DNA of 14,427 nucleotides, taken from contig CAJUCG010000062.1 in NCBI GenBank assembly GCA_910585065.1, forward strand, positions 1-14,427, read 5' to 3'. A program made the translations under genes and the position numbers. Within the stretch, counting starts at the first letter, position 1, and every line of letters begins with the position of its first letter. Under the pieces are notes generated by a model. That model searched no databases, was not told the DNA's origin, and worked only from the letters and a program-made list of their open reading frames with translations. Positions 1 through 5,736 of this stretch are shown one piece after another. The DNA comes from an uncultured Lachnospiraceae bacterium (lineage in GTDB: Bacteria > Bacillota > Clostridia > Lachnospirales > Lachnospiraceae).

Positions 1-1
1 G

Positions 2-829
2 GCGCGCTCCCTCTCAGAGAAAGTAAAGCGCGTGATTGTGGAATACACAAAAAAACTTGCCCATTCCCTGCACGTTGTCGGGCTGATCAATATCCAGTTT
101 ATTGTGTGTGATGATGAGGTCTATGTGATAGAGGTCAATCCGCGCTCCAGCCGCACAGTACCGTATATCAGCAAGGTAACGGGAATTCCGATTGTTGACC
201 TGGCAACAAGAGCGGTGCTTGGCGGGAAAATAAAAAATATGGGGTGTGGGGTGGGTCTGGCAAAAGAATCGGAGTATATCGCCATCAAAATGCCAGTATT
301 TTCCTTTGAAAAGCTGCGCGGTGCGGACACTTCTCTAGGACCGGAGATGAAATCGACCGGGGAGTGCCTAGGGATATCGAAGAATTTTGAAGAAGCACTT
401 TACAAGGCATTTCTCGGTGCGGGGATCGATCTGCCAAAGCACAAAAAAATGATTATCACAGTAAAGGATGCGGATAAGCTTGAAGCTGTTTCTGTGGCAA
501 AGCGATTTTTGGCACTTGGGTATGAGATCTATGCGACGAGAAGTACAGCAAGGGTATTAAAGGAGAATGATGTCCCAGCGATCAGGGTGAAGAAGGTAAG
601 CGAGGAAAGTCCAAATGTTATGGATCTATTACTGGGGCATGAGATCGATCTTGTGATTGATACGCCGACACAGGGGCGGGATAAATCGCGCGACGGATTT
701 TTAATTCGGCGCGTTTCCATCGAGACCGGTGTGACCTGTCTGACTTCCTTAGATACAGCAAATGCGTTGGTGACAAGTCTTGAGACCAGGCAGAAAAACT
801 TAGTTCCCGTGGATATTGCGGGAATCTAG
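2..829 (+). CDS. carB: Carbamoyl-phosphate synthase large subunit, C-terminal part (partial)
   Basis: Makes carbamoyl phosphate from glutamine-derived ammonia, bicarbonate and 2 ATP for pyrimidine and arginine synthesis, together with the small subunit CarA. The reading frame is open from base 2, so the gene starts outside the window; about 275 of roughly 1070 residues are visible. The first part is the end of the second ATP-grasp domain, with the family signature EVNPRSSRTVPYISKVTGIP and then LGPEMKSTGECLGI. The last ~130 residues, from about KKMIITVKDADK, form the MGS-like regulatory domain (STARVLKEN, IDLVIDTPTQG, CLTSLDTANAL), which in studied homologues binds UMP or ornithine. The stop is TAG at 827-829. 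No convincing terminator follows. The internal GTG at 32 is not the start, because conserved sequence continues upstream of it. Identification is secure. Confidence 0.97.
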   Translation, partial: ARSLSEKVKRVIVEYTKKLAHSLHVVGLINIQFIVCDDEVYVIEVNPRSSRTVPYISKVTGIPIVDLATRAVLGGKIKNMGCGVGLAKESEYIAIKMPVFSFEKLRGADTSLGPEMKSTGECLGISKNFEEALYKAFLGAGIDLPKHKKMIITVKDADKLEAVSVAKRFLALGYEIYATRSTARVLKENDVPAIRVKKVSEESPNVMDLLLGHEIDLVIDTPTQGRDKSRDGFLIRRVSIETGVTCLTSLDTANALVTSLETRQKNLVPVDIAGI

Positions 830-909
830 GAGGCAAAATTGATATCATACTTTTCTTTTATTGGAAAAATATGGAATGTATAGAAAAATGAAGAAAAATA
901 AAAATAAGG

Positions 910-938
910 TTGACAGAAATATTTGCGGGGATTAAAAT
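910..938 (+). promoter_or_regulatory. Sigma-A promoter for the ferredoxin/FrhB genes
   Basis: A perfect -35 box TTGACA (910-915), a 17-bp spacer and a -10 box TAAAAT (933-938) lie in the AT-rich gap after carB. Transcription would start near 945, leaving a leader of only about 18 bases that holds the strong ribosome binding site AAGGAGGG (948-954) before the ATG at 963. It separates the ferredoxin/FrhB genes from carB as their own unit. Confidence 0.75.
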
Positions 939-962
939 TTTTACGAAAAGGAGGGTAAATTT

Positions 963-1202
963 ATGGAAACAAACTCCGAAAAGCAGAGGGAAGTGCCAGT
1001 GCTTTTCGAAAAACGCTCCAATTGCTGCGGCTGTTCTGCCTGTTATGCAATCTGCCCGGTTGGAGCGATTACGATGAAGCCGAACAGGGCAGGATTTGTA
1101 TATCCTGCGATCGATAAGGAAAAATGTATTCGCTGCTATAAATGCTTGGGGGTTTGCGCATTTAAGGAGGATCAGCGGAAAAAAGGGTTCCTGAAATCAT
1201 AG
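963..1202 (+). CDS. Stand-alone 2x[4Fe-4S] ferredoxin-like protein
   Basis: A 79-residue electron-carrier protein. It has two complete cluster motifs: C21-x2-C24-x2-C27-x3-C31-P and C55-x2-C58-x2-C61-x3-C65. The second motif lacks the usual proline after its last cysteine. In many Firmicutes this domain is the N-terminal part of longer proteins that continue into an FrhB/FdhB domain. Here it ends at TAG 1200-1202, and the FrhB domain follows as a separate gene, so it probably passes electrons to one or both downstream FrhB proteins (inference from adjacency). The start is the ATG 8 bases after AAGGAGGG. Its 3' end has an A6 run (1179-1184), and the -1 frame is open from 1166 straight into the downstream gene; see findings. 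The fold is secure; the redox partner is not known. Confidence 0.9.
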   Translation: METNSEKQREVPVLFEKRSNCCGCSACYAICPVGAITMKPNRAGFVYPAIDKEKCIRCYKCLGVCAFKEDQRKKGFLKS

Positions 1203-1210
1203 GGGAAGGA

Positions 1211-1237
1211 AGTTTGAAAGAAAATCACTTTCAAACT
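1211..1237 (+). promoter_or_regulatory. Intercistronic 10-bp RNA hairpin
   Basis: AGTTTGAAAG (1211-1220) and CTTTCAAACT (1228-1237) are perfect inverted repeats around the 7-base loop AAAATCA. It lies in the 77-base gap between the ferredoxin stop and the FrhB ATG. No T-run follows, so it is not a classical terminator. It may set relative expression or mRNA stability, or separate the two translation units. Any translation start at the TTG at 1214 would be buried in the stem, which favours the ATG at 1280 for the next gene. Confidence 0.6.
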
Positions 1238-1279
1238 ATTGATTGGTACGCACGCAGAAGCGCGCAGAGGGGTATAAAT

Positions 1280-2305
1280 ATGGATTTTCCGGTAGTATAT
1301 GCGGTAAAGCATAAAAATTTTGATATACGCATGGCATCGCGTTCCGGGGGGATTTTTACAGCGATCTCCGACGAGATCTTAAACAAGGGCGGCATTGTTT
1401 ATGGCTGTGCGCTGAATGAAGAACTAAAGGCGGCTCATATCCGAGTGGAAACAAAAGAAGGGCGCGACTTGATGCATGGATCAAAATATGTCCAGAGTGA
1501 TATGTCTGATATGTTTAAGAAAGTCAGAGAAGATTTAGGGGATGGCAGGAAGGTGCTTTTTTCGGGGACATCCTGTCAGATTGCGGGGCTTAAGGCCTTT
1601 CTTTCAAAAGATTATGGGGAGCAGCTTTTTTGTTTGGATATCCTATGCCATGGCGTGCCAAGTCCGCTTGTCTGGAAAAAATATGTAGCTTGGCAGGAAG
1701 AGAAAAACGAGGGAGTATGTATTGAGGCAGATTTTCGCAATAAAAAGGATTTTGGCTGGGCAGCGCATGTTGAGACATTAAAAATAAAACAGTCTGACGG
1801 TCAGGTAAAAACAGTACACAGCAGGGTTTATACCAATATGTTTTACTCCCATAAAATCCTCAGAGAATGCTGCTACAAATGTCCGTATAAGAGTACGACA
1901 CATCCGGGCGACATGACGATCGGAGATTTCTGGAGAGTCAACAACGCCGTGCCGGATTTTGATGATGACTGCGGGGTTTCTCTTGTGCTAGTCAACTCCG
2001 AGTATGCGCAAAGACTTTTTGATGCGGTGAAGAAAAAGCTGAATTTTTCTCCGTGCCGGATTGAGGACAGTATGCAGATCCCGTTAAAGCGGCCATTTAA
2101 GCGACCGGAAGGGCGGAGTGAATTCTGGAAAGATCTGCGCGCGCGCCCTTTTAATGAGATTGCAGTAGAATATGGAAATTATACGCCGGAGGCGGAGCAG
2201 CGTCTCAGCCGGATTGCGGCGCAGCATAAAACTCCTGTGATTAAGGAGGAAAGTTTCGCACATAAACTATATGAAGGGTTAAAGAATCGGGTGAAGAGAA
2301 CTTAA
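1280..2305 (+). CDS. FrhB/FdhB-family iron-sulfur flavoprotein, copy 1 (F420 hydrogenase/dehydrogenase beta-subunit-like)
   Basis: A protein of 341 residues related to the beta subunit of F420-reducing hydrogenase. In characterised relatives this subunit holds FAD and a [4Fe-4S] cluster and moves electrons between ferredoxin-type carriers and a soluble cofactor. Visible family signatures are SGGIFTA (22-28), GSKYVQS (68-73 region), SGTSCQIAGLKAFL (95-108), CHGVPSP (123-129) and CPYK...HPGDMTIGDFW (201-218). The N-terminal ferredoxin domain often fused to this family is absent and is encoded just upstream. I chose ATG 1280 because AGAGGGG (1266-1272) precedes it at 7 bases and because the paralogue starts at the same point, MDFP(I/V)VYAVKHKNFD. 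A longer start at TTG 1214 is possible but lies in a hairpin. Bacteria of this type generally do not make F420, so the true substrate is unknown. Confidence 0.85.
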   Translation: MDFPVVYAVKHKNFDIRMASRSGGIFTAISDEILNKGGIVYGCALNEELKAAHIRVETKEGRDLMHGSKYVQSDMSDMFKKVREDLGDGRKVLFSGTSCQIAGLKAFLSKDYGEQLFCLDILCHGVPSPLVWKKYVAWQEEKNEGVCIEADFRNKKDFGWAAHVETLKIKQSDGQVKTVHSRVYTNMFYSHKILRECCYKCPYKSTTHPGDMTIGDFWRVNNAVPDFDDDCGVSLVLVNSEYAQRLFDAVKKKLNFSPCRIEDSMQIPLKRPFKRPEGRSEFWKDLRARPFNEIAVEYGNYTPEAEQRLSRIAAQHKTPVIKEESFAHKLYEGLKNRVKRT

Positions 2306-2330
2306 AGAAAGTGCAGAATATGGAGGCATT

Positions 2331-3374
2331 ATGGATTTTCCGATCGTATACGCAGTGAAACATAAAAACTTTGATGTGCGCATGGCATCACGTTCAGGGG
2401 GGATTTTTACCGCCGTGACCGATGAGGTGTTAAGAAAGGGCGGCATTGTTTACGGCTGTGCGCTGAATTGGGCGATGGAGGCAGTTCATATCAGGGCACA
2501 GACAAAAGAGGAGCGCGACCGGATGCGCGGTTCAAAATATGTGCAGAGCAATATGGCGGATACTTTTCAGGGGGTTTTGGAGGACTTAAATGCGGGCAGA
2601 CGGGTGCTTTTTTCTGGGACATCCTGTCAGGTGGCAGGGCTTAAAGCCTTTCTTTCAAAAGATTACGGGGACAGGCTTTTTTGTCTGGATATTCTCTGCC
2701 ACGGTGTGCCGAGTCCTCTTGTCTTTAAAAAATATCTTGAGTGGCAGGAAGAGCAGAATAAAGCGAAGTGCATTGAGGTTGATTTCCGCAACAAAAAGGA
2801 TTTTGGCTGGGCGGTACATGTTGAGTCATTAAAGTTTGAAGAGACGGACGGTAAAGTAAAAACCATAGACAGCAAAGTTTTTGCAAATATTTTCTGCTCG
2901 GACAAGGCACTTAGGGGAAGCTGCTATGTCTGTCCGTACAAGGATATCGCCCATCCCGGCGATATGACGATCGGAGATTTTTGGGGGGTAAATCGGGCAG
3001 TGCCGGATTTTGACGACGATTGCGGTAGTTCCCTTGTTCTGATAAATACGAAAAATGCGCAGAAACTTTTTGATGCAGTAAAGAAAAAATTAGATTATCA
3101 CTCATGCCGCATCGAGGATAGTATGCAGACTTCGCTGAAAAAACCCTTTCCCCGCCCAAGAAAATGGGAGCAGTTCTGGGATGATTTTTATGGGCAGCCA
3201 TTCGATTATATCGCAAAGAAATACGGGCATTACAGTGAGGAGAGCAGCGAGCGCATCAGCGATATGGCAAAAGAGCATCTAGAGCAGATGGAAGAGAGGC
3301 AGAAAAATATGGAGAAGAAGGGTGTTATCTCAAAATTATCTGATAGCTGGAAAAAAATTACAGAAAAATCTTAA
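2331..3374 (+). CDS. FrhB/FdhB-family iron-sulfur flavoprotein, copy 2 (tandem paralogue)
   Basis: A protein of 347 residues, colinear with the preceding one and matching it without evident gaps over about the first 300 residues; by eye about two thirds of positions are identical. The same signatures recur: SGGIFTA, GSKYVQS, SGTSCQVAGLKAFL, CHGVPSP and CPYK...HPGDMTIGDFW. Copy 2 has W instead of E after GCALN and lacks one of the adjacent cysteines of copy 1 (GSCYVC against ECCYKC). The C-terminal ~40 residues differ: copy 2 ends in a charged, probably helical tail rich in E, K and Q. Start ATG 2331 follows GGAGG (2322-2326), and the gap from copy 1 is 25 bases, so the two are co-transcribed. 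A local duplication is the simplest origin. Whether they form a heterodimer or use different partners cannot be told from sequence. Confidence 0.87.
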   Translation: MDFPIVYAVKHKNFDVRMASRSGGIFTAVTDEVLRKGGIVYGCALNWAMEAVHIRAQTKEERDRMRGSKYVQSNMADTFQGVLEDLNAGRRVLFSGTSCQVAGLKAFLSKDYGDRLFCLDILCHGVPSPLVFKKYLEWQEEQNKAKCIEVDFRNKKDFGWAVHVESLKFEETDGKVKTIDSKVFANIFCSDKALRGSCYVCPYKDIAHPGDMTIGDFWGVNRAVPDFDDDCGSSLVLINTKNAQKLFDAVKKKLDYHSCRIEDSMQTSLKKPFPRPRKWEQFWDDFYGQPFDYIAKKYGHYSEESSERISDMAKEHLEQMEERQKNMEKKGVISKLSDSWKKITEKS

Positions 3375-3386
3375 AAGAAAAAAAGC

Positions 3387-3415
3387 TTGCAATTTGGAAA
3401 ATTCTATGTTAGACT
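3387..3415 (+). promoter_or_regulatory. Promoter of the rpsF-ssb-rpsR operon
   Basis: TTGCAA (3387-3392), a 17-bp spacer and TAGACT (3410-3415) form a good sigma-A promoter starting only 12 bases after the FrhB copy 2 stop codon. There is no terminator between, so some read-through from upstream is possible. Transcription would begin near 3422, giving a leader of about 70 bases before rpsF. Confidence 0.7.
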
Positions 3416-3437
3416 ATTTCCTCGTGAGACATTAAAT

Positions 3438-3480
3438 TTTCCTTGCTCCCGTTTTTCGGGGGCCAGAGACCAAAAGGAGG
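3438..3480 (+). promoter_or_regulatory. rpsF leader structure occluding the ribosome binding site (candidate S6:S18 autoregulatory leader)
   Basis: An inner hairpin GCTCCCG (3445-3451) / CGGGGGC (3457-3463) with a T5 loop stacks directly on an outer helix, TTTCCTT (3438-3444) with AAGGAGG (3474-3480), leaving a 10-base bulge (3464-3473) on the 3' side. The outer helix covers exactly the rpsF Shine-Dalgarno sequence. It is known that S6:S18 complexes bind a bulged leader hairpin in many bacterial rpsF mRNAs. This structure sits in the right place with a similar layout, but I could not verify the conserved core bases, so the link is an inference. Confidence 0.5.
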
Positions 3481-3491
3481 TGCAGACAACT

Positions 3492-3782
3492 ATGAATCAG
3501 TATGAGTTAGCCTTAGTTGTAAGTGCAAAGATCGAGGATGAGGCCAGAGCAGCAGTTGTAGAGCAGGCAAAAGATCTTGTTACCAGATTCGGCGGCAATA
3601 TCACGAATGTTGAGGATGCCGGAAAGAAGAGACTGGCCTATGAAATCCAGAAGATGAAAGAGGGATACTACTATTTCATCCAGTTCGATGCTGATGCTAC
3701 AACGCCAAATGAGATCGAGCAGAGAGTTCGTATCATGGACAATGTTATCAGATTTTTGTGCATTAGACGGGACGCTGAGTAA
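3492..3782 (+). CDS. rpsF: 30S ribosomal protein S6
   Basis: Small-subunit protein of 96 residues that binds 16S rRNA as a heterodimer with S18, which is encoded two genes downstream. The sequence is typical: N-terminal MNQYELALVVS, central GGNITNVEDAGKKRLAYEIQKMKEGYYYFIQF and the C-terminal RIMDNVIRFLCIRRD. Start ATG 3492 gives the usual family length. An in-frame TTG at 3387 is rejected because it would add non-conserved residues and lies inside the promoter. The Shine-Dalgarno AAGGAGGTG (3474-3482) is somewhat far from the ATG (about 11 bases) and can be paired in the leader structure. Confidence 0.97.
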   Translation: MNQYELALVVSAKIEDEARAAVVEQAKDLVTRFGGNITNVEDAGKKRLAYEIQKMKEGYYYFIQFDADATTPNEIEQRVRIMDNVIRFLCIRRDAE

Positions 3783-3809
3783 AGAATCTTCAGGGGAGGG
3801 AATTTTGTT

Positions 3810-4256
3810 ATGAACAAAGTTATTTTAGTAGGAAGATTGACAAGGGACCCGGAAATCAGATATTCTCAGGGAGCCAATACAATGGCGATCGCACGTTTCT
3901 CCATTGCAGTTGACCGCAGATTTAAGCGCGAGGGAGAACCGGATGCCGATTTCTTTAACTGCTCCGCTTTCGGAAAGCAGGCGGAGTTTGTGGAGCGCTA
4001 CTTAAAGCAGGGAACCAAGATGGTGGTCGTGGGGCGTATCCAGAACGATAATTATACAAATCGTGAAGGGCAGAAAGTTTACAGTGTACAGATTATGGTG
4101 GATGAACTTGAGTTCGCCGAGAGCAAGAATGCATCGTCAGGCGGCGCGGATGGTGGATTTTCCCAGCCTGCGGCAAGACCGACCCCTGGCGCGGCAGCCA
4201 ATGACGGCTTTATGAATGTGCCGGAAGGAATTGACGAGGAACTTCCGTTTAACTAA
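3810..4256 (+). CDS. ssb: Single-stranded DNA-binding protein
   Basis: Protein of 148 residues that coats single-stranded DNA in replication and repair. The OB-fold spans about residues 1-105 (MNKVILVGRLTRDPEIRYSQ, FFNCSAFGKQAEFVERYLKQG, KMVVVGRIQNDNYTN). A Gly/Ala/Pro-rich flexible linker follows, then the acidic partner-binding tip DEELPFN, which has one extra Asn after the usual terminal Phe. Start ATG 3810 has AGGGGAGGG (3792-3800) ahead of it. It lies 27 bases after rpsF in the standard rpsF-ssb-rpsR arrangement. Identification is secure. Confidence 0.97.
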   Translation: MNKVILVGRLTRDPEIRYSQGANTMAIARFSIAVDRRFKREGEPDADFFNCSAFGKQAEFVERYLKQGTKMVVVGRIQNDNYTNREGQKVYSVQIMVDELEFAESKNASSGGADGGFSQPAARPTPGAAANDGFMNVPEGIDEELPFN

Positions 4257-4270
4257 GTGTAAGCAGATAC

Positions 4271-4317
4271 AAGACACCAAAAATCCAAGGTGTTTTGTTC
4301 TGGCTGCAAGCAAAACA
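4271..4317 (+). promoter_or_regulatory. Two mutually exclusive hairpins between ssb and rpsR
   Basis: AAGACACC (4271-4278) can pair with GGTGTTTT (4289-4296), with one G-T pair. TGTTTTG (4291-4297) can instead pair with CAAAACA (4311-4317). The two stems share bases 4291-4296, so only one can form at a time. The second ends 9 bases before the rpsR ribosome binding site (AGGAAAGGGG, 4326-4335). They may tune rpsR translation or mRNA processing, but no mechanism is shown by the sequence. Confidence 0.35.
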
Positions 4318-4343
4318 AAAAATCTAGGAAAGGGGCGATAGAT

Positions 4344-4619
4344 ATGCCATTCAATAAAGAAAAGGGCGCGGATAAGGGCGATTCTTCGATGAAGAGAAGA
4401 GTGACCCGCAGAAGAAAGAAAGTTTGCGTGTTCTGCGCGGACAAGACAGGCGCGGGCATCGATTACAAAGATGTAAACAAGTTGAAGAGATTTGTTTCCG
4501 AGAGAGGTAAGATTCTTCCGAGAAGAATTACCGGGAGCTGTGCAAAGCATCAGAGAGCGCTTACAGTTGCTGTTAAGCGCGCACGCCATGTGGCGTTGAT
4601 GCCATACACGATGGAGTAA
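4344..4619 (+). CDS. rpsR: 30S ribosomal protein S18
   Basis: Small-subunit protein of 91 residues, the partner of S6. Conserved blocks are KRRVTRRRKKVCVFC, DYKDVNKLKRFVSERGKILPRRITG and CAKHQRALTVAVKRARHVALMPY. C28-x2-C31 and C66-x2-H69 suggest the zinc-binding form of S18. ATG 4344 is chosen because AGGAAAGGGG lies 8 bases upstream and the resulting length is normal; an in-frame GTG at 4290 would add 18 non-conserved residues encoded by the hairpin region. It is the last gene of the operon and is followed at once by a terminator. Confidence 0.97.
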   Translation: MPFNKEKGADKGDSSMKRRVTRRRKKVCVFCADKTGAGIDYKDVNKLKRFVSERGKILPRRITGSCAKHQRALTVAVKRARHVALMPYTME

Positions 4620-4626
4620 GTAAAAG

Positions 4627-4653
4627 ACCGCAGCATTTTGCTGCGGTTTTTTT
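4627..4653 (+). terminator. Intrinsic terminator of the rpsF-ssb-rpsR operon
   Basis: ACCGCAGC (4627-4634) and GCTGCGGT (4640-4647) form a perfect 8-bp GC-rich stem with the loop ATTTT, followed by an unbroken T7 run (4647-4653). It begins 7 bases after the rpsR stop codon. Confidence 0.93.
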
Positions 4654-4677
4654 ATGTGCAAAGGGAATATACAGCGG

Positions 4678-4706
4678 TTGACAAAACTGTATAATTACGT
4701 TAAGAT
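4678..4706 (+). promoter_or_regulatory. Probable corA promoter
   Basis: A perfect TTGACA (4678-4683) is followed after 17 bp by TAAGAT (4701-4706). A perfect TATAAT (4690-4695) also lies here, but only 6 bp after the -35 box, so it cannot be used with it and has no -35 box of its own. The first pairing is preferred; the start would be near 4713. Confidence 0.55.
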
Positions 4707-4731
4707 AGGGGGAGAGAAAAATTTTGAGGTG

Positions 4732-4750
4732 CCAGAATACTATATTCTGG
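4732..4750 (+). promoter_or_regulatory. Hairpin in the corA leader
   Basis: CCAGAATA (4732-4739) and TATTCTGG (4743-4750) are perfect inverted repeats around a 3-base CTA spacer, about 20 bases after the predicted transcript start and 24 bases before the corA ribosome binding site. The same site could be an operator or an mRNA hairpin. The leader of about 76 bases is too short for a full M-box Mg2+ riboswitch. Confidence 0.45.
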
Positions 4751-4788
4751 AATTATTTGGGAAAAATAAGGCAAAAGGAGGTGTATCC

Positions 4789-5736
4789 ATGTTTAAAATC
4801 TATATGACGGACAAGAATATTATTCGCGAGGAAACCAGAGCCGAACCCGGATGTTGGGTTCACATGATACGCCCCACTTCACAGGAGTGCGCGCAGATAT
4901 GCGAAATGCTTGGGGTGTCAATCGATACGCCGGATCTTTTGGCGGCACTTGACGAGGAGGAGAGTGCGCGGGTGGAGATGGAGGAGGACTACACCTTAAT
5001 TCTTGTCGATATCCCAACCTTAGAATTACGGCATGAAAAGGAGGTCTACACCACCATCCCCCTTGGAATTATCCTTACACAGCAGCATATTATTACGGTC
5101 TGCGGCAAGGAAACTCCTATCTTACAATTTTTTCAGAGCGGGCGTTCAAAGGAATTTAGCACAAAAAAGAAGATGCGTTTTGTATATCAGATTTTATTTC
5201 GGATTGCCGCGCTCTATCAGAATAATCTGCGGATTATCGACAAGAAAAGGATAGCGATCGAGGGGAAAGTCGAGGGAGATACGGAAGACTTCGACCTGAT
5301 TGAGCTGCATGAGCTAGAGTCCACATTAGTGTATTTTGCGACATCGCTGCGCGCGAATGGGGTTGTTCTTGACCGCCTCACGCGCTACAAGCGTCTGGAG
5401 CAGTACCCGGATGACCAGGAACTGCTCGATGATGTAATTATAGAAAACAAGCAGGCGATCGAAATGACTTCCATCTACCGCGATATTATCAACGGGACAA
5501 GAGAACTGCTCTCCTCGATTATTGACAAGCGATTAAACAATGCGATGAAATATCTGGCAACCATCACGATTATTATGGCGATCCCAACCATTATTTCCGG
5601 CTTTTACGGGATGAATGTGAAAAATACCAGCATCCCTTTTGCGGGGCATCCCTTTGGATTTGCAATTGTGGCGGCGATGACCGTGGTTATTGTGTTAGTG
5701 GTGCTGATTGTATTAAGGAAAAAGAAAATGCTGTGA
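4789..5736 (+). CDS. corA: CorA-family magnesium/divalent cation channel
   Basis: Membrane protein of 315 residues; family members form pentameric Mg2+ (sometimes Co2+/Ni2+) uptake channels. The cytoplasmic N-terminal part (1 to about 250) is acidic and helical, as in CorA. The transmembrane pair is at about 255-273 and 289-309, with the selectivity signature YGMN (GMN at 274-276) at the end of the first helix and a basic C-terminal tail (RKKKML). ATG 4789 is chosen for the strong AAAAGGAGGTG just upstream (4773-4783) and because CorA homology starts there; the frame is open back to ATG 4654, but that stretch overlaps terminator and promoter. Its stop codon directly touches that of the opposing hydrolase gene. 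Substrate preference is not readable from sequence. Confidence 0.93.
   Translation: MFKIYMTDKNIIREETRAEPGCWVHMIRPTSQECAQICEMLGVSIDTPDLLAALDEEESARVEMEEDYTLILVDIPTLELRHEKEVYTTIPLGIILTQQHIITVCGKETPILQFFQSGRSKEFSTKKKMRFVYQILFRIAALYQNNLRIIDKKRIAIEGKVEGDTEDFDLIELHELESTLVYFATSLRANGVVLDRLTRYKRLEQYPDDQELLDDVIIENKQAIEMTSIYRDIINGTRELLSSIIDKRLNNAMKYLATITIIMAIPTIISGFYGMNVKNTSIPFAGHPFGFAIVAAMTVVIVLVVLIVLRKKKML

Noticed and set aside
846..873. Hairpin after carB (CATACTTTTC / GAAAAATATG) as a terminator.
   Set aside because: The stem is almost all A-T with an internal mismatch and no T-run follows, so it is too weak.
2331..3374. The second FrhB copy as a decaying duplicate.
   Set aside because: The frame is intact, family motifs are kept and it has its own ribosome binding site. 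Nothing suggests a pseudogene.
4137..4661. A 174-codon open frame on the minus strand opposite ssb and rpsR.
   Set aside because: It covers conserved genes and the terminator, and its product resembles no known family. It is a shadow frame.
4690..4695. A perfect TATAAT that looks like the corA -10 box.
   Set aside because: It is only 6 bp from the TTGACA and has no -35 box at 16-18 bp, so TAAGAT at 4701-4706 was preferred. Start mapping would settle it.
4654..4788. Extension of CorA by 45 residues to an upstream ATG at 4654.
   Set aside because: The stretch contains the promoter and a hairpin and overlaps the rpsR terminator. The strong ribosome binding site and the family homology both point to ATG 4789.
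4683..4788. Mg2+-sensing M-box riboswitch ahead of corA.
   Set aside because: The leader is about 76 bases, much shorter than the known element, and no multi-stem core was found.
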